Source: Citrobacter freundii (GTDB lineage: Bacteria > Bacteroidota > Bacteroidia > Chitinophagales > Chitinophagaceae). Taken from it: DNA of 49,719 nt. A program made the position numbers and the translations under genes. Location: positions 1 through 49,719 of the forward strand of contig QFQQ01000046.1 in NCBI GenBank assembly GCA_003243445.1, given 5' to 3'. Below the pieces are notes generated by a model that saw nothing but the letters and a program-made list of their open reading frames with translations, did no database searches and had not been told where the DNA came from. Of this stretch, positions 24,075 through 33,160 are shown in pieces (positions within the stretch are counted from its first letter, which is position 1; each line of letters opens with the position of its first letter).

Positions 24075-24194
24075 ATCGATGTTGGATGGTCGGTATCTAT
24101 ATTGAATATTTTGTTGAAAACGGCGCATCACCAGATGTTGATGATATTTCGAATGAATGCCGACCATGAACCATCCAACAGCGAACATCTATCG
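24075..24194. repeat. Family B inverted repeat after panB
   Basis: The left arm (about 24075-24093, CGATGTTGGATGGTCGG) pairs with parts of a longer right arm (about 24159-24194) that has extra words. Codirectional gap between panB and the dehydrogenase gene. Confidence 0.65.
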
Positions 24195-24237
24195 CCCTCG
24201 CAAAATCCCCAACTGAACGCCTTTTCCAGGCGATGCC

Positions 24238-24245
24238 TATCTTTG
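24238..24245 (+). promoter_or_regulatory. -7 promoter element TATCTTTG deciding the start
   Basis: Exact TAnnTTTG match between an in-frame ATG at 24233 and the ATG at 24269. A transcript starting just after it would exclude 24233, so 24269 is taken as the start with a leader of about 20 nt. Confidence 0.6.
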
Positions 24246-24268
24246 CACGACTAACAACAACCGATTTT

Positions 24269-25795
24269 ATGATTGCTGATGCACTGAAAACACTTCAACT
24301 TGAAAATAGATCTTCCGGCGCCTCAACCGGCAAAAAATGGTTTGGTAACGGTGAAGAGATCCGCTCCTACTCTCCTGTAGATGGTGCGCTTATCGGCACC
24401 GTTACGACAGCCACAAAAGAAGATTACGAAACAATAGTCAGGCAGGCGCAGGCTGCATTTATCGCATGGCGTGCATGGCCCGCACCAAAACGTGGTGAGG
24501 TGGTCAGACAGGTGGGCGAAGCATTGCGCAGCAATAAAGAAGCATTGGGTAAACTCGTTTCTTATGAAATGGGCAAGAGCCTGCAGGAAGGTTATGGCGA
24601 AGTGCAGGAAATGATCGACATCTGCGATTTCGCGGTTGGACTTTCGCGTCAATTGCATGGTCTTACCATGCACAGTGAAAGACCCGGCCACAGGATGTAT
24701 GAACAATATCATCCGCTGGGCATTGTCGGTATCATTTCCGCATTCAATTTTCCGGTTGCGGTATGGAGTTGGAATACTATGCTGGGCTGGGTTTGCGGTG
24801 ATGTATGCATCTGGAAGCCTTCCGAAAAAACACCGTTGTGCGCGGTTGCCTGTCAGCATATCATTGCAGAAGTGTTTGAAAAAAATGGCGTACCTGAGGG
24901 CGTGAGCAACATCCTGATCGGCAATCGTGATGCAGGCGAATGGCTGAGTAACGATACACGGATCCCATTGGTGTCAGCCACGGGATCAACACGGATGGGA
25001 AAAGCGGTTGGAGCCGCTGTTGGAGCAAGGTTGGGCAAAGCCCTGCTTGAACTGGGCGGAAATAACGCGATCATCATTTCCAAAGATGCGGATCTGGATA
25101 TTGCAATCCTCGGCTCATTGTTTGGCGCGGTCGGCACTGCCGGGCAACGCTGCACAACAACGCGCAGGCTGATCATTCACGAGAGCATCTATGATAAAGT
25201 GAAAGCAAAGCTGACAGCAGCATACGGACAGTTATCCATCGGAGATCCACTGAATGAAAAAAATCATGTGGGCCCGCTGATCGATAAAGACGCGGTGAAA
25301 ATGTACCTGGATGCAATTGAAAAATGTAAGGCTGAAGGCGGCACATTTGTAGTGGAAGGAGGTGTACTGGAAGGAAAAGGATTTGAAAGCGGATGTTATG
25401 TAAAACCATGCATTGCAGAAGCAAAACCTGGGTACAGCATTGTACAACACGAAACCTTCGCGCCAATTCTTTACCTGCTGAAGTACTCAACTGTTGAAGA
25501 AGCGATCGATATCCAGAATGGCGTGCCACAGGGTCTCTCTTCTTCTATCATGACGCTGAACCTTCGCGAAGCTGAGCAATTCCTTTCCTATGCAGGAAGC
25601 GATTGCGGCATTGCCAATGTGAATATCGGAACATCCGGCGCTGAGATCGGTGGCGCATTCGGAGGCGAAAAGGAAACCGGCGGCGGAAGGGAAAGCGGAA
25701 GCGATGCATGGAAAGTGTACATGCGCAGACAAACGAATACCATCAACTACAGTACGCAATTACCGCTGGCGCAGGGGATAAAGTTTGATTTATGA
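24269..25795 (+). CDS. Aldehyde dehydrogenase, ALDH7 (aminoadipate-semialdehyde) type
   Basis: NAD(P)-dependent aldehyde dehydrogenase of 508 aa. The catalytic Cys is Cys295 in AGQRCTTTRR and the general-base Glu is Glu261 in LLELGGNNAI. The sequences GTAGQRCTTTRRLIIHESI and GAEIGGAFGGEKETGGGRE are typical of family 7 (antiquitin), which oxidises alpha-aminoadipate semialdehyde in lysine breakdown. The same family also handles other semialdehydes, so the substrate is inferred. No other lysine-pathway genes are near. I chose the ATG at 24269 because a promoter element lies between it and the upstream in-frame ATG. A family F repeat follows the stop. Confidence 0.92.
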   Translation: MIADALKTLQLENRSSGASTGKKWFGNGEEIRSYSPVDGALIGTVTTATKEDYETIVRQAQAAFIAWRAWPAPKRGEVVRQVGEALRSNKEALGKLVSYEMGKSLQEGYGEVQEMIDICDFAVGLSRQLHGLTMHSERPGHRMYEQYHPLGIVGIISAFNFPVAVWSWNTMLGWVCGDVCIWKPSEKTPLCAVACQHIIAEVFEKNGVPEGVSNILIGNRDAGEWLSNDTRIPLVSATGSTRMGKAVGAAVGARLGKALLELGGNNAIIISKDADLDIAILGSLFGAVGTAGQRCTTTRRLIIHESIYDKVKAKLTAAYGQLSIGDPLNEKNHVGPLIDKDAVKMYLDAIEKCKAEGGTFVVEGGVLEGKGFESGCYVKPCIAEAKPGYSIVQHETFAPILYLLKYSTVEEAIDIQNGVPQGLSSSIMTLNLREAEQFLSYAGSDCGIANVNIGTSGAEIGGAFGGEKETGGGRESGSDAWKVYMRRQTNTINYSTQLPLAQGIKFDL

Positions 25796-25809
25796 CCGGT
25801 GGCGGATTG

Positions 25810-25984
25810 AGGTTTCAGCGCGGTTCCTGGGGATTTTACCGGTTCCAGGAGTTCCAGAGGTTCCAAAGGTTCCAGAGGTTGTTGCCACTATGTGGAAACC
25901 CCGGGTTCTACCAGTAAATTTTGTTTTTACAAATCGCGGCAGCAACCTCTGGAACCTCTGGAACTCCTGGAACCGCTGAAACCT
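25810..25984. repeat. Family F inverted repeat with unequal arms
   Basis: The right arm (25937-25984) reads as a clean series of 9-nt words. The left arm (25810-25886) contains the same series plus two inserted blocks, each ending GGTTCC. The core (25887-25936) is related to that of 13378-13525. The rest of the gap to 26134 holds no gene. Confidence 0.8.
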
Positions 25985-26134
25985 TTACCCATTCCAACCA
26001 TTTAAAACTCCCACCCCGGATACTAAACTCTCCGGTTCACCGTTGATAATACTTCGCATAACTCCTTTGTTTTCTGCGAAATATTTACAAATTTTGCATT
26101 CTTAACGATATCCTGAACCCAACCTGACTGTCCA

Positions 26135-27670
26135 ATGAAACGAATCCTTCTCCTATTGACGATTCCCCTGCTCTGCAGCACCCTTTCGCATGCACAAATG
26201 CGTATTGGTATACTCGGAGGATTTCAACAGTCAGAGATAAAGGAAACAAACGACCTTCCCAACTGGGATGAGTTGAAAGGAAGATATTCCAAAAGGTCTG
26301 GCATCCACCTGGGTTTTATCGCAGACCTGCCCTTCAGCCAGGAATCAAACCTGTTCTTTCAACCTGCTGTCATCTTTTCGCAGAAAGGCCGCAAATATGC
26401 CTATGCACAGGATTCCACCGTATCGTTTACCAGACGGCCGCCACTTCCTGATTCTATAGTGGAAACCTATTATTCCGAGGCGCGCAAGCAATACCTGAAT
26501 TATATCGATATCCCTCTCAACCTTGTCTATAAATTCAAGCTCAGTGAAAAGACGCGGTTTATGCTCGGTGCCGGTCCCTATTTGTCTTTCTATTTCAATG
26601 GATCTGACAAGACAGACAAATATGTGGTTGGCGTAAGCTATAAAGCCGAAGAAGAGCAGATCATGGTAGGCAAAGGTGATGGCAAATACCGGTTGCTCAA
26701 TTGGGGCGTGAATGGTCTCGCTGGCTTTGAATTTGGCCGCGTTTTCCTGACAGCCAACTATAGCCGTGATATGAGCAATGCTTTCGAACCGGTCGACTAT
26801 GAAGCTTCAGATTTTAAACATTCCGTGATGGCGATACGCCTTGGTGTATATCTTGGCAAGCCGGTCAAGCTTAGTGATAAAGACACCGATAAGGACGGAA
26901 TTTTTGATAAAGACGACCAATGCCCGACCTTACCGGGAACTGCAGGCCTGAAAGGCTGCCCGGACCAGGATGGTGACGGCGTCATTGATCCGCAGGACAG
27001 ATGTCCAACGGAATTCGGGCCTGCCGAAAACAATGGCTGTCCTTACCGGGACAGTGACAAGGATGGTGTACTTGACAAGAATGATAAATGCCCGGATCAG
27101 CCCGGGCCAGCGGAGAACGGCGGATGTCCTTATCCCGACAGAGATAAAGATGGAATCCTGGATAAGGACGATAAATGTCCCGATACACCTGGTCTTGCCC
27201 GTTATAATGGCTGTCCTGTTCCTGATTCAGATGGCGATGGCCTGACCGATGAGGAAGACAGATGCCCGAATGAGAAAGGTACTGTAGCCAATAACGGCTG
27301 CCCTGAGATCAAACAGGAAGTGATCCGCAAAGTGACTACAACTGCCAAATCGATCGCATTTAAGGTAAATAAAGCGGAATTGACCCCGGCCTCGTTCACC
27401 GCGCTTGACGCACTGGTTGCGGTGCTGAATGAAGACCAGTCTCTCAAACTGACCATCGAAGGTCATACCAGCGCTGAAGGCTCCCGTGAACTGAATATGC
27501 GTCTTTCTACGGAACGTGCCGAAGCCGTGAAGAAGTACCTTGAATCGAAGGGAATAGCCGCATCGAGGCTGACAGCACAGGGTTTTGGCCCCGACAAACC
27601 GCTCAATGCCGGCCGCACAAGTGAAGAAAAAGCTAAAAACCGCCGTGTGGAGCTGAAATTAAGCAACTAG
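26135..27670 (+). CDS. OmpA family protein with TSP3 repeats
   Basis: Outer membrane protein of 511 aa. A signal peptide (MKRILLLLTIPLLCSTLSHA) is followed by an N-terminal beta-barrel of about 220 residues with PorT-like features, then five thrombospondin type 3 calcium-binding repeats (about 247-392, DxDxDGxxD patterns with paired Cys-Pro), and a C-terminal OmpA peptidoglycan-binding domain (about 405-511, with IEGHTSAEGSRELNMRLS and NRRVEL). It probably links outer membrane and cell wall. The start is ATG. A strong terminator follows at 27692. No known partner gene is adjacent. Confidence 0.93.
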   Translation: MKRILLLLTIPLLCSTLSHAQMRIGILGGFQQSEIKETNDLPNWDELKGRYSKRSGIHLGFIADLPFSQESNLFFQPAVIFSQKGRKYAYAQDSTVSFTRRPPLPDSIVETYYSEARKQYLNYIDIPLNLVYKFKLSEKTRFMLGAGPYLSFYFNGSDKTDKYVVGVSYKAEEEQIMVGKGDGKYRLLNWGVNGLAGFEFGRVFLTANYSRDMSNAFEPVDYEASDFKHSVMAIRLGVYLGKPVKLSDKDTDKDGIFDKDDQCPTLPGTAGLKGCPDQDGDGVIDPQDRCPTEFGPAENNGCPYRDSDKDGVLDKNDKCPDQPGPAENGGCPYPDRDKDGILDKDDKCPDTPGLARYNGCPVPDSDGDGLTDEEDRCPNEKGTVANNGCPEIKQEVIRKVTTTAKSIAFKVNKAELTPASFTALDALVAVLNEDQSLKLTIEGHTSAEGSRELNMRLSTERAEAVKKYLESKGIAASRLTAQGFGPDKPLNAGRTSEEKAKNRRVELKLSN

Positions 27671-27691
27671 GAAAAAATGATTTTCGTCAAT

Positions 27692-27725
27692 AAAACCCTG
27701 CGACTGTTGGTTGGCAGGGTTTTTT
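27692..27725 (+). terminator. Rho-independent terminator after the OmpA gene
   Basis: A perfect 10-bp stem (AAAACCCTGC 27692-27701 with 27714-27723, 12-nt loop) ends in TTTTTT. It starts 21 nt after the stop. Confidence 0.9.
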
Positions 27726-27748
27726 CAATTGTGGGATGTCTTTTGAAA

Positions 27749-27895
27749 GATCGATGTTGGATGTCAGATGGTCGTTGGTCGGGATTTACGTTGAAAAGCA
27801 AGGATGTATCATCGATTTCACATGGCAGAAGAAATTGAGGCAGATACCCATTTAGTAAGATCCGACCATCGACGATCGATCATCGAACATCCAAT
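27749..27895. repeat. Family B inverted repeat between OmpA and S8 genes
   Basis: Left arm 27749-27782 (GATCGATGTTGGATG onward) and right arm about 27861-27895 pair imperfectly through the words CGATGTT, GGATG and GGTCG. Codirectional gap, after the terminator. The remaining bases to 27990 show no gene. Confidence 0.7.
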
Positions 27896-27990
27896 GTAGG
27901 GAACTAATTCCCTCAAAATGTATGAATGGTATTTATTAATTTTATCGCTTTTAGGATTTTTGTAGACAATAAATAATAAAATAATCGCTA

Positions 27991-29706
27991 ATGAATTGTT
28001 TTGCTAGTCGTACCCTCCTGATTGTAGCTGGTTCTTTGCTTAGTGTAGCCGGGTTTTCTCAGAAAAAAGAAGTGCCGAAAGGCTGGCATCTGATGGACCT
28101 GAAGGATAGTGGCTATTACGGTATCAGTATGGATAAAGCCTATGATTTTGTTCAATCCAAAAAATTGAAAAGCACACCGGTGATCGTTGCCGTACTTGAC
28201 TCTGGTGTGGATACAGCACATGAAGACCTCAAGCCGATCCTCTGGCGCAACCCGGGTGAAATTCCGGGCAATGGTATCGATGATGACAAGAATGGTTATG
28301 TAGATGATGTGTACGGCTGGAACTTTCTCGGCAGCCGGGACGGAGTGAATGTTGAAAAAGATTCTTACGAAGCTGCACGCGTATATCATCAGTTGAAGAG
28401 CAAATGGGAAGATAAAACCGTTGACCCAAAAACACTCTCAGCAGCGGACGCAAAAGAGTACGATATGTGGACCCGCGCTAAAAAAGATGTAGTCGGCGTT
28501 TCCGCAAGCGCAGCTGATCTCGCACAGATGAAAAGCGGTTATGCTCAGCTGACTTTCGTGGATTCGGTTGTACATGTTGGAGACAGTATCATCCGCAAAG
28601 ACCTCAAGAAAGAAGAATACACCTGTAAAGATCTGGCAAACTACACCCCTACTGCTGATATTGCGGGCCGTGTAAAAATGCTGATGACAAGTATCTGCAA
28701 AGACAATAACAAAGACGATATCACCAATACGGATATCCTCGAAGATCTGGAAGCAGAAGTTGGTCAGCTTGAAAGCGAGATCGCCAAGAACGAAGCGGTG
28801 AGTACAGCTCCGAAAGATTTCCGCAACAGTGTGGTGAAAGATAATTACAGCGACATCAACGATAAGTTCTATGGCAACAACAACGTGATGGTAAGCAATA
28901 AATCTGCTTTGCACGGTACACACGTTTCCGGAATTATCGGCGCAGTTCGTGATAATAATATCGGTATCAAAGGTGTGGCGGATAATGTACGCATCATGAC
29001 CGTTCGTGTGGTTCCTGATGGTGATGAACATGATAAAGACATTGCACTCGGTATCCGTTATGCGGTAGATAACGGCGCGAAAGTGATCAACATGAGCTTC
29101 GGTAAAGGCTTTTCTCCTGAAAAGAAATGGATCGATGAAGCAGTTCAATATGCACAAAGCAAAGGCGTATTACTTGTACATGCAGCTGGCAACAGCGCAC
29201 AGAATGTAGATACAAGCTGGAACTTCCCTTCTTCCGTTACCCTTACCGGTACAAAAGCTCCAAACTGGATCACCGTTGGTGCAAGCGGAGATCCCAAAGC
29301 CGGCGGACTGGTGGCAAGTTTCTCTAACTATGGTAAAAAAGAAGTGGATGTATTTGCACCCGGAGTTCAGATCTATGCAACTGTACCGGGCGGCAATACC
29401 TACCAGAACCTGCAGGGAACAAGTATGGCTTCTCCTGTTGTAGCTGGTCTTGCGGCATTCATCATGGAATACTATCCTAAATTGTCTGCAGAACAGGTTA
29501 AATACGTGATCGAAAAAAGTGCACAGAAACCAACCTCCGGAAAAGTCATTGAGCCCGGAACCGGCGAAGAAGTGAAGATGAGTGATATCAGTTCTTCCGG
29601 TGGTGTGATCAATGCCTATGAAGCGATCAAACTTGCTTCCACATTGAAGCCCGAAGGCAAAAACGAAAAGCAGGCCTCGAAAGTGAATCAGAAAGTAAAA
29701 GGATAA
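27991..29706 (+). CDS. S8 family serine peptidase (subtilisin-like)
   Basis: Secreted subtilase of 571 aa with a signal peptide ending near VAGFSQ. The catalytic triad is Asp70 (AVLDSGVD), His308 (LHGTHVSG) and Ser478 (GTSMASP). The oxyanion Asn is in VHAAGNSA. The stretch between Asp and His is about 238 residues, far longer than the roughly 30 of subtilisin. It holds an acidic NGIDDDKNGYVDDVYGWNF segment (possible calcium site), then a mostly helical region with paired Cys. There is no separate pro-domain or T9SS tail. The start is ATG. It is followed by a perfect 20-bp terminator. Confidence 0.93.
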   Translation: MNCFASRTLLIVAGSLLSVAGFSQKKEVPKGWHLMDLKDSGYYGISMDKAYDFVQSKKLKSTPVIVAVLDSGVDTAHEDLKPILWRNPGEIPGNGIDDDKNGYVDDVYGWNFLGSRDGVNVEKDSYEAARVYHQLKSKWEDKTVDPKTLSAADAKEYDMWTRAKKDVVGVSASAADLAQMKSGYAQLTFVDSVVHVGDSIIRKDLKKEEYTCKDLANYTPTADIAGRVKMLMTSICKDNNKDDITNTDILEDLEAEVGQLESEIAKNEAVSTAPKDFRNSVVKDNYSDINDKFYGNNNVMVSNKSALHGTHVSGIIGAVRDNNIGIKGVADNVRIMTVRVVPDGDEHDKDIALGIRYAVDNGAKVINMSFGKGFSPEKKWIDEAVQYAQSKGVLLVHAAGNSAQNVDTSWNFPSSVTLTGTKAPNWITVGASGDPKAGGLVASFSNYGKKEVDVFAPGVQIYATVPGGNTYQNLQGTSMASPVVAGLAAFIMEYYPKLSAEQVKYVIEKSAQKPTSGKVIEPGTGEEVKMSDISSSGGVINAYEAIKLASTLKPEGKNEKQASKVNQKVKG

Positions 29707-29710
29707 CCCT

Positions 29711-29755
29711 CGCAATTAAAAATCCCGGAGTTTTGCTCCGGGATTTTTAATTGCG
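29711..29755. terminator. Perfect 20-bp terminator hairpin
   Basis: Arms 29711-29730 and 29736-29755 are exact complements with a TTTTG loop. T-rich outer ends on both strands make it work for the S8 gene on the plus strand. Confidence 0.92.
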
Positions 29756-29762
29756 TTACTGT

Positions 29763-29960
29763 AGAGGTTCCAGGAGTTTCAGAGGTTCCAGAAGTTCCAG
29801 AGGTTTTTGCACCTTAAAGTAGATTGTATTTGATCGATGTGATCGGGATAAGTTATTTATGTTTGAAATAATTTTGTGCCCCCGGTTTCAAACCTCTGGC
29901 CCCCCTGGAACTCCTGGAACTTCTGGAACTTCTGGAACCTTTGGAAACCCCGAAACCTCT
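29763..29960. repeat. Family F inverted repeat after the S8 gene
   Basis: Left arm about 29763-29810 and right arm about 29883-29960, built from GGTTCCAGA, GGAGTTTCA and GAAGTTCCA words. The right arm is longer by several words. The core of about 70 nt is A/T-rich and unlike that at 13430. Confidence 0.75.
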
Positions 29961-29982
29961 AACAAACCCAAACCACAAACCT

Positions 29983-30492
29983 ATGTCCCCTGATCTCTCC
30001 CGTGTTGGCTCCTGGTACCACAACTACATAAAGCTTGTACCGGAAACGGATCTACTGTCTGCGTTTGCCAATAAGGATAACAACCTTATTGAATTCTTCA
30101 GCAGCATACCCGCTTCGAAACGTGGCTACCGCTACGCCGAAGGCAAATGGACCATCCAGGAAATGCTGCAACATATCATCGATGCGGAAAGGGTCTTCAC
30201 CTATCGTGCGCTGCGCTTCGCCCGCAAAGACTCCACCCCACTTCACGGCTTTGACGAAAACCTTTACGCCGCCAACGCCAGGGCGGACACCCGTCGCTGG
30301 GACGATCTCATGGAAGAATTCATCCACACCCGCAAATCATCCGAATTCTTCTTCCGCTCACTCGACGAAGATCAGTTGGAAGCAGAAGGCATTTCATCCG
30401 GTAGCCCTGTCTATGTAAGAGCATTGGGATATATTGTGATCGGGCATGGGTTACATCATAGGAAGGTGCTTCGCGAACGCTACGGCTTATAA
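29983..30492 (+). CDS. DinB family protein
   Basis: Four-helix-bundle protein of the DinB/YfiT-like superfamily, 169 aa. Metal-binding His residues are present in the expected places: MLQHIIDAE early and GHGLHHRKVLRERYG near the C-terminus. Relatives include DNA-damage-inducible proteins and thiol transferases, so the reaction cannot be told. I chose the ATG at 29983; a TTG at 29941 would translate part of a repeat arm. No signal peptide, so cytoplasmic. It converges with the S41 protease gene over a strong bidirectional terminator. Confidence 0.88.
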   Translation: MSPDLSRVGSWYHNYIKLVPETDLLSAFANKDNNLIEFFSSIPASKRGYRYAEGKWTIQEMLQHIIDAERVFTYRALRFARKDSTPLHGFDENLYAANARADTRRWDDLMEEFIHTRKSSEFFFRSLDEDQLEAEGISSGSPVYVRALGYIVIGHGLHHRKVLRERYGL

Positions 30493-30676
30493 CGCGAATC
30501 ACAGACACGGATTACGCGAATTATAGTTAGATTTTTGGTGCCCTCGTTGCTCTATCGTGCATAAATTCCCTTAGTCCATAATAAACTATAAATAAGAAGT
30601 CCCCGCAAACCATGCGGGGACTTCTTATTTTATCATATGCTAATTCGCGAAATTAGCGTAAAGAAATTCGCGTAAT
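30491..30676. repeat. Family G inverted repeat (ACGCGAATT words) around a terminator
   Basis: Words such as AACGCGAATC and TTACGCGAATTA on the left (30491-30526) face CTAATTCGCG and ATTCGCGTAATC on the right (about 30640-30678). The right side touches the stop codon of the S41 protease gene. A terminator hairpin sits inside. Confidence 0.65.
30590..30630. terminator. Perfect 18-bp bidirectional terminator
   Basis: Arms 30590-30607 and 30613-30630 are exact complements with loop AACCA. Outer ends give TTCTTATTT on both strands, serving the convergent DinB and S41 genes. Confidence 0.92.
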
Positions 30677-32826
30677 CAGAAGGCTTTTTTGGGCTTCTCC
30701 TCCGTCTTATTCCCCTTCACCAAATTCACCTGATTGATCATATCATCCACCACTTTCACTGCCTGGTCAAGATAGATATCCTGGCGCAGTGCTTTCAGCC
30801 ATTGGTTGAAGCGATCCTGCTTGCCTTTGTCGTCTGACCAGCGATTCACTTCGGAAGGAAGTGCGGAGATATCCATTTCCGCTTTCAACTTTCTTACAGA
30901 ATCCATTTGTGCATAGGCTTCGCGGACCTGCTTTTGCTCTTTACGGTACTTATCCAATTGCAATGAATATTCTTTGTTATTCTCGCGGTTCAGCCATTCA
31001 GTATTCTTTTTGATGGTCTGGAAAGCTGTATTGTTAGCCAGACGCTCGTTACCCAGCTGACGGATCGTTTTCAGATCGTACCCGGCATTCCAGCCAGTGT
31101 ATGGCGACTTCACGATCTCATCCCATGGCAATGCATCAGGATCATCTTTTTCGCGCAGCTTCAGGTATTCCAACTGGTCAGGAAGCACGATATCGGAAGA
31201 TACACCTCTCAGTTGTGTAGAGCCGCCATTGATCCGATAGAATTTCTGCAGCGTCAGTTTCACCGTTCCGAGGTCGGAGTTGGACATGGAGAAACCTGTT
31301 TCAGGATCGAGGCCAATATTACGCTGAACAGTTCCTTTACCATAGGTAGACGTACTGCCGATGATCACACCACGGCCATAATCCTGGATCGCTGCAGCAA
31401 AGATCTCAGATGCAGATGCACTGAATTCATTTACCATTACAGCCAGCGGACCGGTGTACAATACGGTTTTGTCTTTATCCTTCAGTACGCTCGGGCGGTT
31501 GTCCTTGTCTTTTACCTGTACGATCGGGCCATCTTCAATGAACAGACCGGCCATCTGCACCACATCATACAGTGAACCTCCCCCGTTATTGCGAAGATCG
31601 ATCACGATACCATCTACGTTCTGCTCTTTCAGTTTCACCACTTCTTTTGCAACATCGATATAGCTGCGCGCTCCGTTTGGATTTTCAAAATCCGCATAGA
31701 ACTCAGGCAGGAAGATATAACCGATCTTGGAGTTTCCATTTTTCACCACAGCACTTCTTGCAAATGTTTCATCCTGCACGATCTGATCACGGATCAAGGA
31801 AATTGTTTTCAATGTTCCGTCTGTTTTCTTCAGGGTGAGCTTTACCTCAGTTCCTTTTTTACCGCGGATGAGTTTTACCGCATCTGTAACACTGAAGCCA
31901 GTCAGATCAACAGGTTCTTCATTGCCCTGCGCCACTTTCTGGATCAGATCACCTACCTGTGGTTCACCTTGCTTGAAAGCAGGACCACCGGTGACGATAC
32001 TTGCAACTTTGATATTGCCGTCATCATATTGCAGGGAAGCACCGATGCCAAAGAAGCGTCCGCTCATTTCTTCATCAAAATATCTTTTATCTACGGGCGG
32101 GAAGAATTCAGTGTGAGGGTCCATTGTGGTTGTGATCGCATTCACAAACACATTGAATTTATCATCATCATTGAATTTAAAACGGAAGCGTTCGAACATT
32201 CTGTCGACGATCTTCTTTGTTTTCTCGCGCGCTTCTTTTTCCAGTTCAGCGTCTGATTTCACGACAAAGCTGTCGCGGCCTTTATTCTTTTCGCGTGTAT
32301 CCACAAGATCCGCATAACGCTCCAGCGCGAGATATTTCAGTTTCTTTCTCCAGCGTTCCTTATACTCTTCTTTGTTTGTGGCAAACTGAAGTTTGTCACC
32401 ATCCAGCATCACTTTTTCATCTACATTAAAATCGAATGGTTTTGCCAGGATCTCATTGCAGATCGCAGCAGCCTCTTCCATTCTTGTGGTGAAAATGTCT
32501 CCTGCTGCTTTGAAGAATGTAACAGGCGCGCCTTTGATCTCTTCATCGATCTTTGTTTCGTATTTGCCTTTCAGTGAAGCAATGTCCGAAGCAAGGAACA
32601 TGTTCTTTTCAGGATCGAGATCGTTGATATATTTCTTGAAAACTTTCTTTGAGAAATCATCGTTCACCGCCTGTGGGCTGTAGTGAGCCTGCGTGAGCAT
32701 CTCTCCCACCAGTTTCAATATTTGTTCGTATTTATCGGGTGGATTCTTTGTGTTTCTTCCCAGGGTTTGGACTGCAAGAAAAGATCCCGCCACGATCATC
32801 AAGATCACAATTGGAAGTCGCTTCAT
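30676..32826 (-). CDS. S41 carboxy-terminal processing peptidase (Prc/tail-specific)
   Basis: Periplasmic Ser/Lys protease of 716 aa. A signal anchor (MKRLPIVILMIVAGSFLAV) is followed by an N-terminal helical region (NDFSKKVFKKYINDLDPEKN), a PDZ domain (FFGIGASLQYDDGNIKVASI), and the S41 core with NEFSASASEIFA (nucleophile Ser) and STSTYGKGTVQ (Lys). The closing region is DUF3340-like, coiled and highly charged, ending with the basic KTEEKPKKAF. Relatives trim C-termini of periplasmic proteins and act on murein enzymes. I chose the ATG at 32826; an in-frame ATG at 32856 would add ten residues. It converges with DinB and is divergent from tRNA-His. Confidence 0.93.
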   Translation of the reverse strand: MKRLPIVILMIVAGSFLAVQTLGRNTKNPPDKYEQILKLVGEMLTQAHYSPQAVNDDFSKKVFKKYINDLDPEKNMFLASDIASLKGKYETKIDEEIKGAPVTFFKAAGDIFTTRMEEAAAICNEILAKPFDFNVDEKVMLDGDKLQFATNKEEYKERWRKKLKYLALERYADLVDTREKNKGRDSFVVKSDAELEKEAREKTKKIVDRMFERFRFKFNDDDKFNVFVNAITTTMDPHTEFFPPVDKRYFDEEMSGRFFGIGASLQYDDGNIKVASIVTGGPAFKQGEPQVGDLIQKVAQGNEEPVDLTGFSVTDAVKLIRGKKGTEVKLTLKKTDGTLKTISLIRDQIVQDETFARSAVVKNGNSKIGYIFLPEFYADFENPNGARSYIDVAKEVVKLKEQNVDGIVIDLRNNGGGSLYDVVQMAGLFIEDGPIVQVKDKDNRPSVLKDKDKTVLYTGPLAVMVNEFSASASEIFAAAIQDYGRGVIIGSTSTYGKGTVQRNIGLDPETGFSMSNSDLGTVKLTLQKFYRINGGSTQLRGVSSDIVLPDQLEYLKLREKDDPDALPWDEIVKSPYTGWNAGYDLKTIRQLGNERLANNTAFQTIKKNTEWLNRENNKEYSLQLDKYRKEQKQVREAYAQMDSVRKLKAEMDISALPSEVNRWSDDKGKQDRFNQWLKALRQDIYLDQAVKVVDDMINQVNLVKGNKTEEKPKKAF

Positions 32827-32860
32827 ATTCAATAGGTATTTTACAGCATTACGCATATTC

Positions 32861-32868
32861 CAAAAATA
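32861..32868 (-). promoter_or_regulatory. -7 promoter element TATTTTTG for the S41 gene
   Basis: The minus strand reads TATTTTTG, 34 nt upstream of the chosen ATG at 32826 and only 4 nt before the alternative ATG at 32856. Confidence 0.55.
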
Positions 32869-32959
32869 ACGTAAAATGAATGTATTTCTTATTAATATAA
32901 CCTTTTAACAAGGGATTTTGATGAATGGTTCGGCCCCTGAACAGGAACTTTTCAAAAGG

Positions 32960-33073
32960 GTGATCGATGTTCGATGGCCGATGGTCGAATGAAAACTTTA
33001 ACAAAAGATGGGCGGCAGCTTCCCGGGGCATTTGATTCGATCATCTGCCATCGGACATCGAACATCCATCCAC
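32960..33073. repeat. Family B inverted repeat in a divergent gap
   Basis: Left arm 32960-32991 and right arm 33030-33073 share CGATGTTCGATG, CGATGG and TCGAAT words; the right arm has a few extra bases. It lies between the divergent S41 protease and tRNA-His genes, so it is not their terminator. Confidence 0.7.
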
Positions 33074-33139
33074 TTGAGTACTCTCTCAACTTTTGTACTA
33101 AAAACATTGCTTTTATTTTTTTTGCGAACTCCTTTTTCC

Positions 33140-33147
33140 TATTTTTG
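33140..33147 (+). promoter_or_regulatory. tRNA-His promoter -7 element TATTTTTG
   Basis: Exact TAnnTTTG match 13 nt upstream of the mature 5' end at 33161. The upstream stretch is T-rich, and no clean -33 TTG is at the expected spacing. Confidence 0.55.
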
Positions 33148-33160
33148 CAGCCACAAAAAC

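Noticed and set aside
28438..29157. 239-codon minus-strand frame opposite the S8 protease
   Set aside because: Shadow of a well-supported gene; its His/Ile/Phe-rich sequence looks non-coding.
29941..29982. TTG start for the DinB gene
   Set aside because: Lies within a repeat arm; the ATG at 29983 gives a normal N-terminus.
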